Source: Bryobacterales bacterium (GTDB taxonomy: Bacteria; Acidobacteriota; Terriglobia; Bryobacterales; Bryobacteraceae). From it: a stretch of DNA of 41,821 bases. The position numbers and the translations under genes were made by a program. The DNA is taken from positions 1 to 41,821 of the forward strand of contig PMSX01000034.1 in assembly GCA_003167495.1 (NCBI GenBank). The letters run 5' to 3'. The notes beneath the pieces are model-generated. The model was not told the origin of the DNA. It ran no database searches and saw only the letters and a program-made list of their open reading frames with translations. Positions 26,649 through 33,296 of this stretch are shown here, one piece after another. The first letter of the stretch is position 1; each line of letters begins with the position of its first letter.

Positions 26649-27575
26649 CTAGCTCAGATGCTCGAGGGTCAGCTTCATGAGTTTGCGTACGCCTTCGAGT
26701 GGAGCGCCGAGACCTTCGAATTCGAGCGAATAAATGCCCTTGAAGCCCGCGTCGCGCATGACCTTCATTGAAGCGGCAAAATCGTCAGGATAAAATTTGC
26801 CGTTGTCGGCGATGCCGTCCTTGGCGTGGCAAATATTCGAAGCGTGGGGCGCCAGCATACGCAACGTATCCAGCGCGAAAGCCGCGGACTTGGTAGCAAA
26901 GTTGCCGAAATCGGGGCAGGTACCGGTTTGGGCGGTCCCCAGTTGCCTGATGACGCTGGTGAGAGTTTCCGCCGACTCGCGCTTTATGTCATCGTTGTGG
27001 AACAACACTTTCACGCCCTGTGCGTGAGCAACTTCGACAAATGGCGCCAAATTGTGAGCTGCAGTTTGAGAGTTGGTCGGCCCTTCGCCGGAAAGGGCAA
27101 TGGTGATGCTTGGAGAACCGAGTGCTAGGGCTACCGCAACCCAGCGCTCTGCCTCTTTAGTGACGTTCTTATGATCGTCAGTCTGCGTAAAAACGCCGCC
27201 GGGAAGCTCCAATCCCATCAAGTTACAGCAACGCGAATTGGCTTTTTTCAAGCCAGCTTTCACTTGTTTGATGGTTGAGGAATCTGTGTCGGCGAAGTGC
27301 TGGGGCAAGAACTCGACGTTGTGAATATTGAAGTGGTCGGCGAGAAATTCTGGAAATTCAGCTTGGGTGAGCAAGGAATATTCAGCATTACGGTACTCAT
27401 GCATTTGCGGAGTATCGAAATAGGCACGGAAGGGCCAGGAGTTGCAAGCCAGCCGGTCAATGCCTTTTGTGTCCGATGGATTTTCGACGCGATGCCCAGC
27501 GGAAAGCAAGGCCGCGGAGCCCGTGCTGCGGAGGAAGCCTCTGCGGTTTAGATTTCTATTGTGGTTGATTGCCAT
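26649..27575 (-). CDS. Tat-exported sugar phosphate isomerase/epimerase-like TIM-barrel protein
   Basis: The ATG at 27575 gives about 308 residues beginning with a twin-arginine leader (LNRRGFLRSTGSAALLSAG). The rest resembles the xylose-isomerase-like / AP-endonuclease-2 TIM barrel: VKVLFHNDDIK..SAE, GTCPDFGNFA, and NICHAKDGIADNGKFYPDDF with the C-terminal GFKGIYSLEFEG. These hold His, Asp and Glu positions that bind a divalent metal in the family. A role in sugar isomerisation or epimerisation in the periplasm is inferred. It starts 10 bases after the subunit-3 gene and so completes a three-gene oxidoreductase operon. The frame extends to 27623, but that version overlaps the preceding gene and pushes the Tat motif inward. 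Confidence 0.85.
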   Translation of the reverse strand: MAINHNRNLNRRGFLRSTGSAALLSAGHRVENPSDTKGIDRLACNSWPFRAYFDTPQMHEYRNAEYSLLTQAEFPEFLADHFNIHNVEFLPQHFADTDSSTIKQVKAGLKKANSRCCNLMGLELPGGVFTQTDDHKNVTKEAERWVAVALALGSPSITIALSGEGPTNSQTAAHNLAPFVEVAHAQGVKVLFHNDDIKRESAETLTSVIRQLGTAQTGTCPDFGNFATKSAAFALDTLRMLAPHASNICHAKDGIADNGKFYPDDFAASMKVMRDAGFKGIYSLEFEGLGAPLEGVRKLMKLTLEHLS

Positions 27576-27585
27576 TTGGTTTGTC

Positions 27586-28329
27586 TTAGGAATTGCAGCC
27601 GGGAGAGCGCGCGTAGAAAGCATTGCCTTTGAAATCCAGCTCTCGGAGGCCGACTTGCGAAGTATAGAAGCCCCTAATTGCCTCGGCCTTCATGAATGAG
27701 AAGAATCGAGTGCCCGCGTTTTCATGCTTGTCATTTCGCTCATCGCTGATTGAGTGCAAGATCGCCACCTGCTGGGGCAATTCGAGTGACAAGAATTCTT
27801 TTGAATACTTTGTCCGCGACGCAGTAAGAATCCATACGATTCCGGCACGGCAAATCGACGGAGGGCGTTCCTTCACAGCAGTGTTTTGGGCTAAGCCGAA
27901 ATACGCAGTAGCTAGTGCGCGATGGAGTGAATCGAGACGCGCCTCGGCCTGCAGGACGCCGTCAGCGCTGGAGACTCGGAGGTCAATCCACTCTGCGAGC
28001 TCTTGGATTGTGCTCGACCCACCCGCAACCTCGCCGAGCAACAATTGAATCAAACGGTGAATCAGGGCGAATTCGGCGTTTGAGAAGAATAATGGTTTGA
28101 ACGGGCCATTTTGAGGACGAATGTAGTCAGTGGGACAGCCGGGCGGAATTGGATGATAGCGGGCTGTATTCATGAGCGCGTGGCCGAGGTGATCGGAAGA
28201 AGCTTCATAAACGCCGGGCGGAAGAGTGACACTGTTGGGAACGCTGCCACTGACTCGCCGCACGACTCCCAAGCCGGCGGCGGCTTGAGTGATGGTGACG
28301 ATCCAGGTTCGGCGAGTTTGATCGCTCAA
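27586..28329 (-). CDS. Gluconate 2-dehydrogenase subunit 3 family protein
   Basis: This 247-residue protein carries a leader with a Tat-like motif (TRRTWIVTITQAAAGLGVV) and the subunit-3 features FFSNAEFALIHRLIQLLL and the C-terminal GLRELDFKGNAFYARSPGC. In membrane-bound FAD dehydrogenases this small subunit pairs with the GMC flavoprotein and helps its export through Tat. It starts with TTG, two bases after the GMC stop, so coupling with the upstream catalytic subunit is nearly certain. No cytochrome c subunit, the usual third partner, is encoded in the operon. Confidence 0.88.
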   Translation of the reverse strand: MSDQTRRTWIVTITQAAAGLGVVRRVSGSVPNSVTLPPGVYEASSDHLGHALMNTARYHPIPPGCPTDYIRPQNGPFKPLFFSNAEFALIHRLIQLLLGEVAGGSSTIQELAEWIDLRVSSADGVLQAEARLDSLHRALATAYFGLAQNTAVKERPPSICRAGIVWILTASRTKYSKEFLSLELPQQVAILHSISDERNDKHENAGTRFFSFMKAEAIRGFYTSQVGLRELDFKGNAFYARSPGCNS

Positions 28330-28331
28330 AT

Positions 28332-30023
28332 TTACAGTTCGCCTTTCTTAGAAGCTTCTACTATATAATCCGCCGCTCGCACGGAGATTGCCATGATGGT
28401 GAGCGTCGGCTCATAACAGCCTTGGGTGACAAAGGCCGCGCCGTCCGTAACAAAGACGTTTTTGACGTCGTGCACCTGGTTGTATGTGTTGAGCACGCTC
28501 TTCTTCGGGTCTTTTCCCATGCGCGCGGTGCCACATTCGTGAATGTTCTTTCCAAATACGCTCAGGTCGCCGCTTGGCGGAGTGGACGCCTCCACTTGCA
28601 AGGCGTCTAACATCGCGGAGACGTCGTGCCGCATGGCCTTTGCCATGGTATGTTCATTCTCGCCATAGCTTGCGTTGATTCGCAAAGCAGGTATGCCCCA
28701 AGCGTCATGCTTTGCGGGATCGAGCTCAACGAAATTGTCAAAGCGTGGCAGACACTCGCCCTGTGCTTCGAGCGAAACGTAATAAGGGATCTGTTGACGC
28801 ACCTTTTCACGCCAAGCGCTCCCGAAACCAGGAAGCGAAAATGCGTGTTCGTAAAGCTGCTGGCTAGCGGCTCCATCAAAACGATATCCGCGTAAGAAAT
28901 TATTATTCTTGTGGCCATCCGTATTGGCGTACTTCGGAATTAGATAACCACAAGGATTGCCAAGGGGCTCACGTTTCGCGCTTTTGAGAGAAGCGAGTTC
29001 GCCGCCGGCTCCCTCTACTGTAAAGTGGTCCATCAAATAGTGACCCAGAACGCCACTCGAGTTCCCTACCCCGTTGGGAAATCTGGAAGATCGAGAGTTC
29101 AGGAGGATGCGCGTGGATTCAAGAGTGGCGGCCGCAACAACCACGATCTTCGCGCGCGCCTCAGCGTGCCTCTTAGTGAGTCGACCTATATAGTGCACAC
29201 CTTGCGCCTTACCTTCGCTATTGGTGACGATATGACTGACGACGGCGTCACTCACTAAGGTGAAGCGACCGGTGCGAGCGGCGGCAGGGAGTGTGACTGA
29301 GGGGCTGTTGAAGTAGGAGGCCGTGTGGCACCCACGCTGGCACTGATCACAATAGTGACACGCGGGACGCCCGTTGTGAGGGACAGTCAGGTTTGCGACG
29401 CGATCGGACATGACACGCCAGCCGAACTGTTTTTCGATTACACTCTTGACGAGTATTTCGCCGCAGGACAGATTCATGGGAGGCAGGAACTGGCCGTCGG
29501 GCATCTGCGCGAGCCCTTCCTTTGACGCACTTACGCCTATGTAGCTTTCTACTCTGTCGTAATACGGCTCAATCTCGGCGTAAGTGAAAGGCCAATTCTC
29601 TTCATAACCATCGCGACTGGCAGCGTTAAATTCGTAGTCGCTATAGCGATAGCTTTCGCGGGCCCAGCAAAATGTCTTTCCGCCGACTTGCCGACCCCTG
29701 ATCCACATGAAGGGCTTGTCTGGTGGAAAGGTGTACGGGTGCTCGTTGTCATCGACAAAAAACTGATGACTGTACTCATCACACGCATAGCAAAGGCGCT
29801 GCACAGGCTGATTTTCGAGCAATTCCTTCTGATTTCCGAAACCGCGATATCTCAGTTGATAAGGCCAAGCGTGCTCGGTGAAATCGCGGCTCGGGATGCG
29901 AGGCGGACCAGCTTCGAGCATCAGAACTTCCATCCCTTTTTCGGTGAGTTCTTTGGCGACCCAGCCGCCACTGGCGCCCGAACCGACAATCAGAGCGTCG
30001 TAGACCTTCGTTTCATTCGCCAT
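28332..30023 (-). CDS. GMC-family FAD-dependent dehydrogenase (gluconate 2-dehydrogenase type)
   Basis: This 563-residue flavoprotein has an N-terminal FAD-binding Rossmann motif (VGSGASGGWVAKEL, from residue 13). A cysteine cluster at 222-232 (CHYCDQCQRGC) is typical of the membrane-bound sugar/gluconate branch. The C-terminal GMC block contains HECGTARMG with the catalytic histidine. In the last block Glu stands before PTLTIMA where Asn is common. It should oxidise a sugar or sugar acid in the periplasm and pass electrons to quinone or a cytochrome. It has no signal peptide, so export would hitch-hike on the Tat leader of subunit 3, encoded two bases downstream. The frame extends to a GTG at 30044, but the ATG at 30023 fits the family start. 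Confidence 0.92.
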   Translation of the reverse strand: MANETKVYDALIVGSGASGGWVAKELTEKGMEVLMLEAGPPRIPSRDFTEHAWPYQLRYRGFGNQKELLENQPVQRLCYACDEYSHQFFVDDNEHPYTFPPDKPFMWIRGRQVGGKTFCWARESYRYSDYEFNAASRDGYEENWPFTYAEIEPYYDRVESYIGVSASKEGLAQMPDGQFLPPMNLSCGEILVKSVIEKQFGWRVMSDRVANLTVPHNGRPACHYCDQCQRGCHTASYFNSPSVTLPAAARTGRFTLVSDAVVSHIVTNSEGKAQGVHYIGRLTKRHAEARAKIVVVAAATLESTRILLNSRSSRFPNGVGNSSGVLGHYLMDHFTVEGAGGELASLKSAKREPLGNPCGYLIPKYANTDGHKNNNFLRGYRFDGAASQQLYEHAFSLPGFGSAWREKVRQQIPYYVSLEAQGECLPRFDNFVELDPAKHDAWGIPALRINASYGENEHTMAKAMRHDVSAMLDALQVEASTPPSGDLSVFGKNIHECGTARMGKDPKKSVLNTYNQVHDVKNVFVTDGAAFVTQGCYEPTLTIMAISVRAADYIVEASKKGEL

Positions 30024-30106
30024 AGAACGCAAAAATGGGGGCACCTAGCACGCGATGGTTGGGCGTGCGGCTTGCTTCCACTCTGGAATTATACTCACTT
30101 GTTGAT

Positions 30107-30985
30107 TTAGGCGGGTTTTTGCTCCTTTCGATAGGTGGAGAGGAAGTTGTCAAGGTCGAGATGGGTTTCGGTGAGGCGATAATAGTCGCAATTCTTGGCG
30201 CGGTAGGCCAGGTATTCGGCAAGTGAAAAATCGAACCCAAACTCGGCGAAATCGAATTTGATCTCGTATTTACGGGCGTTGTCGTGGATTTTGTCGGCGC
30301 GGCGGATTTCGTTCTGGCGCTTTTGCTTCTCTTCTTTCTCTTTGTCGGCGCGTTCCTGCTGGAAGGCTTTCAGTTCGGCCAGGTCAGCTTGGCGCTGATT
30401 GCGGAGACGGCGCTCTTGAAGGGCTAGATTGCAGAGATCGCGGCGATACGTGATGAAAATTTCGCCTTGAATGAGCGCTTCGCGATTGGCGAGGTTGGTC
30501 TCTTCAGGGTAAAGGTCGGCGAGTTTGATGCGGCCGATGGCGTAGATGCTGGCTTCGAGAGGCGCGATGCGGAGGAGACGCCATTCGGTGTCGGCGATGC
30601 ATTGCGCAAGGGCACTTTCTTTACCGGTGGCCGGGCCGAGGTCGTCGAGGATGCGATTGAGGTGCTGCTGGTAGGCTTCGGCGTCGTCTGTTGGAAGGAC
30701 GACGGTGCGGCCGGTGAGTCCGGTTTTGACGGCGTTCATAGATGATTTCGCCTTACCAGTTTTTGTGCGAGGTCCGGTACTGTGCTGCGCGTTGGCGCGA
30801 TTGGCATTAAGGCGGGCGTCGGAGATGTTGTCTTCAGAGTGGTTGTCTGGCGGTTCGAAATCGACGATTGGAGGTTGCGGGTCGGTGTTGCCGCCGGCGG
30901 ATGCGGAGGCGGTCATGACTTTGGTGGCATTGACAGCCAGTTTGGCTTGGCGCTCAGCGGCGCGACGAGTGGCACGATTTGACAT
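30107..30985 (-). CDS. Multicopy-family hypothetical protein (STGPRTKTGKAKSS motif)
   Basis: This 292-residue protein has an AGGAG ribosome site 8 bases before the ATG. The N-terminus is basic and low-complexity. The segment near residues 60-95 (ANRANAQHSTGPRTKTGKAK, then NAVKTGLTGRTVVLP) is the hallmark of a family found in many copies in Acidobacteriota genomes. A coiled-coil stretch rich in Lys/Glu/Arg follows (about 195-240), then a C-terminal region with DFAEFGFDFSLAEYLAYRAKN. No signal peptide or membrane helix is seen. The function is unknown. The motif resembles phage-associated proteins, and a nucleic-acid role would fit its charge, but that is speculation. The gene is separated from the GMC gene by 83 bases. 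Confidence 0.85.
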   Translation of the reverse strand: MSNRATRRAAERQAKLAVNATKVMTASASAGGNTDPQPPIVDFEPPDNHSEDNISDARLNANRANAQHSTGPRTKTGKAKSSMNAVKTGLTGRTVVLPTDDAEAYQQHLNRILDDLGPATGKESALAQCIADTEWRLLRIAPLEASIYAIGRIKLADLYPEETNLANREALIQGEIFITYRRDLCNLALQERRLRNQRQADLAELKAFQQERADKEKEEKQKRQNEIRRADKIHDNARKYEIKFDFAEFGFDFSLAEYLAYRAKNCDYYRLTETHLDLDNFLSTYRKEQKPA

Positions 30986-31164
30986 GTGGTTACTCCTGGT
31001 TGAAAAGTAGCGTGCGGAGGGGATGGGCCGAACGGGGGAGTGGTTTTGAAGTGGGAGGAGGTGGGGGTAAGTGGTTTGGAATGTGGGGGAAAGAAGTATT
31101 TTCGTTTTTTTGGGGAGGGTTGTGACTGAAAAGAGCCTTTTCGTGCAAACCGGTTCGGCTTGCT
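30986..31164. other. Intergenic region with strand-biased G-runs
   Basis: Between the divergent genes the plus strand is strikingly purine-rich at about 31016-31126, with at least five runs of three or more G (GGGGGAGTGG, GGGAGGAGGTGGGGG, GTGGGGGAAAG, TTTTTTTGGGGAGGG). The RNA leader of the minus-strand gene would be pyrimidine-rich. G-quadruplex formation is possible, although several loops are longer than usual. No promoter boxes are convincing. Confidence 0.45.
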
Positions 31165-31392
31165 GTGTTGGAGTTTCTACACCATGTTGAGATTCGTCCC
31201 GACGTTATGATGGGCAAGCCTTGTTTCACGGGCACACGGATTCCTGTGTACTTGATTCTCCAAAAGCTCGCGGCTGGAGAAAGTGCCGATGAAATCCTGA
31301 CGGCTTATCCGCAGCTACGGGCAGAACATGTCAGGGCGGCTCTCGAATACGCCGCCCAGTTGGCCACCGAAGAGATTGTCCTTACGACGTAG
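31165..31392 (+). CDS. DUF433 (VapB-like) antitoxin-type protein
   Basis: This 75-residue protein from a GTG start shows the DUF433 core: IRPDVMMGKPCFTGTRIPVY, then a helix-turn-helix-like LAAGESADEILTAYPQLRAEHVRAALEYA. DUF433 proteins are small DNA-binding-type proteins usually paired with a DUF5615 PIN-like nuclease as a toxin-antitoxin module. The gene looks intact, but the downstream partner is damaged (31392-31592), so the antitoxin may be a solitary survivor. No good Shine-Dalgarno precedes the GTG. A later start is unlikely because the DUF433 core begins within 10 residues. Confidence 0.85.
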   Translation: MLEFLHHVEIRPDVMMGKPCFTGTRIPVYLILQKLAAGESADEILTAYPQLRAEHVRAALEYAAQLATEEIVLTT

Positions 31393-31592
31393 CGAGACTC
31401 TTCCTGGACGAGAACCTCTCACCCGTCCCTGGCCCGGTAGCTGCTGGCATTCCGCAATTCGCTGCGAGGGGTATGCGTGAGTTGGACAAGGAAACGTCTC
31501 GCGGCTAGCAGGCGATCGTTACCCCTACGGTGACGAACCTCACTGAAAGAGTTCGGGTATCGGTCGAGGACTTTCTCCAGGCCACCCGTTAG
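31392..31592 (+). pseudogene. Ruined toxin partner (DUF5615-like) of the DUF433 gene
   Basis: Immediately overlapping the antitoxin stop, the plus strand reads RLFLDENLSP, the near-invariant opening of DUF5615 PIN-like toxins. There is no start codon (GTAGCG where ATG is expected). After ten codons the family pattern continues only in another frame (SLAR then a stop, then LLAF). The original frame carries a TAG at about 31506 and ends at TAG 31590-31592 after NLTERVRVSVEDFLQATR. The length (about 66 codons against roughly 110) and multiple faults mean a dead gene. The identity of the 3' part is uncertain. Confidence 0.6.
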
Positions 31593-31623
31593 GAGACCGC
31601 ATTTCGTTGTAGCGCGGTCTCCT
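31591..31623 (+). terminator. 10-base perfect stem-loop after the toxin remnant
   Basis: AGGAGACCGC (31591-31600) and its exact complement GCGGTCTCCT (31614-31623) enclose a 13-base loop. The stem starts on the stop codon of the toxin remnant, as expected for the terminator of the DUF433/toxin operon. No T-run follows, so it may be an imperfect intrinsic terminator. Confidence 0.5.
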
Positions 31624-31932
31624 GCGATCCCGTGAAGTCAGCTTGTCATGGCTAACCGTGTTGCTCTGGACGCACCACGCGCTACTCGGAAAAAGGTCCG
31701 ATTCCAGCGCGCTTGTGGGCTGTAAGTCCGGTTCGAGGAGCCGCAGCCAACCCGAACGAGCTTACGCTTCGAAAGCCAATGACTAGAACGCCGTCTCCCG
31801 AGCTATTCCGGTTTTCGGGCGGCCTGCTCCCCAGAAACAGCGAAAACAACACCGTGCCAGATCCTTGCCCAGAAAGATCGTCTTGTCGGAGTATGGCTGG
31901 CTTCTTACAGAAACGTCACATGGCTGGCGAAG
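31624..31932. other. Unassigned intergenic DNA
   Basis: These 309 bases between the toxin remnant and the lectin gene hold no gene I can support. A 79-codon plus-strand frame here has no ribosome site or recognisable domain. A T-arm-like GGTTCGAG is present near 31730, but no tRNA fold forms around it. Confidence 0.4.
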
Positions 31933-33282
31933 CTATGCGCTATCGGTCTTAGTGGCCCAGAGCGGTTTTTCATCCGATGAGATGACGATGGCGTTGCCGT
32001 CGTCCTGAACAGTGAGGTACGCGCCCTTATGTTTATCCGTCTTGGTGGCCCACTTCGCCTTCTGCTGTTTGTCGTACAGAACGAGATTGCCGTCATCCTG
32101 CATGATCAGATAGTCCAGGTCTGTTGCGTTTGTGTTCGCGGCCCAAATAGGCGTGCCGCCGTTGTACAACACAATATTGCCGTCAGTCTGAAACGTAAAA
32201 ACATAGTTGCCGTCCGGGGAGGCCAATTGGCCGCCTGGAAGTAGCTTCTGGTTGGCATTCAAACGGGATGGCAAGTTCGTTGTGGTGGCAGTGGCGCTTG
32301 TTCCCTGATTGGAAGTTGCAGGTGGCGCTAACGGAAGCACATTGAACACGTCCGATTCAGTATTGGAATAAAACAAGCTATCGTTATCGGAAGCCCGATA
32401 GACCGCGAGCATAATGCCGGCAGCGCTGCCCATGAGTGCGGGCGAGTCTTGTGTCTGGCCGGGGAAGGCTTGTGAGTTGGTCCAGACCACGCCATCGGTG
32501 CTTTCAATAGTGTGGAGAGTCTCATCGGTCGCCGCCCAGAGCACGATTGACTTGGTGCCCGTCGGATCGACAGATATGGCGGGGCCTAGCACCGAACTTG
32601 CTCCTTGAATCTCAAGGATCGGAGCCCAGTTGATTCCGTCGGCAGATTTGCCCACATAAATCACACCGTTCTGATTGACGGCACAAAACAGATTGTTGTT
32701 CAGCACGGTCACAGAAGGTCCGTGCGTGATGCTGGTGAAGGTGGTGGCGACCGGTTTTTGCCAGTTCAGCGGACTGCCGGCTGCCGTCGAGGCCGTAGCC
32801 ATGTTCACGTGTCCGCTTGAGGTGCGATAGAGAAGCATGAGCTGGTCACCGAAATTGACAAGCGCGGGGCGAGTGGCGGTGTCGGCGTCAGTGATGGCGA
32901 TTGGACTGAAAACTGCCACCAGAGCTTTCTTGAAATCATCCGGGCTATCAGCGTCGGCAGGGTACGGAATGGTGTAGTAGCCAAGGCTTGAACCCTGCGA
33001 GACGATGAGGAAAGTATTGAGGTTCAGGTAACCTACGGCCGGCGGCATAACCGACCATGCCTTGGACTTGGCGTCCACTGTAATTTCCTGCGAGCCGAAC
33101 CATTTTTGATGGGTGTATGGATCGAAGAGATTGGTCCAAACATCCTGCGAGCCTTTTTTGTTGTCCTTGTAAGCGCTGAGAATGTAGCCTCGCCACACGC
33201 GGGCGAGTGAGACCGCGGCGATACTGGCATCGCTCCCGATCTGGACGTCATTTTTCCAAGTGGCTTGAGTTTGGGTTGGCAT
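31933..33282 (-). CDS. Beta-propeller-like protein with C-terminal bulb-type mannose-binding lectin domain
   Basis: The protein has 449 residues. The C-terminal 114 residues (336-449) form a bulb (GNA-like) lectin domain with three QxDxNxVxY-type sites: QTDGNIVLY (365-373), QDDGNLVLY (395-403) and QDDGNAIVI (426-434). The first two keep all mannose-contact positions, while the third is degenerate. The N-terminal part (about 20-320) shows sialidase/BNR-like propeller repeats (DQLMLLYRTSSGHVNMATAS, KSIVLWAATDETLHTIESTD, GIMLAVYRASDNDSLFYSN). No signal peptide is seen. A GGAG ribosome site lies 8 bases before the ATG, and only 14 bases separate it from the upstream 768-residue gene. It probably binds mannose-type glycans on another organism or surface; the target is unknown. 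Confidence 0.88.
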   Translation of the reverse strand: MPTQTQATWKNDVQIGSDASIAAVSLARVWRGYILSAYKDNKKGSQDVWTNLFDPYTHQKWFGSQEITVDAKSKAWSVMPPAVGYLNLNTFLIVSQGSSLGYYTIPYPADADSPDDFKKALVAVFSPIAITDADTATRPALVNFGDQLMLLYRTSSGHVNMATASTAAGSPLNWQKPVATTFTSITHGPSVTVLNNNLFCAVNQNGVIYVGKSADGINWAPILEIQGASSVLGPAISVDPTGTKSIVLWAATDETLHTIESTDGVVWTNSQAFPGQTQDSPALMGSAAGIMLAVYRASDNDSLFYSNTESDVFNVLPLAPPATSNQGTSATATTTNLPSRLNANQKLLPGGQLASPDGNYVFTFQTDGNIVLYNGGTPIWAANTNATDLDYLIMQDDGNLVLYDKQQKAKWATKTDKHKGAYLTVQDDGNAIVISSDEKPLWATKTDSA

Positions 33283-33296
33283 GTCAGTTTCTCCTT

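Noticed and set aside
27576..27623. N-terminal extension of the Tat-exported isomerase-like gene
   Set aside because: It overlaps the upstream subunit-3 gene and moves the twin-arginine motif away from the N-terminus.
31700..31760. Possible tRNA because of a GGTTCGAG T-loop-like segment
   Set aside because: No matching acceptor, D-arm or anticodon stem could be drawn around it.
31713..31952. 79-codon plus-strand frame
   Set aside because: It has no Shine-Dalgarno and no family resemblance, and it runs into the lectin gene on the other strand.
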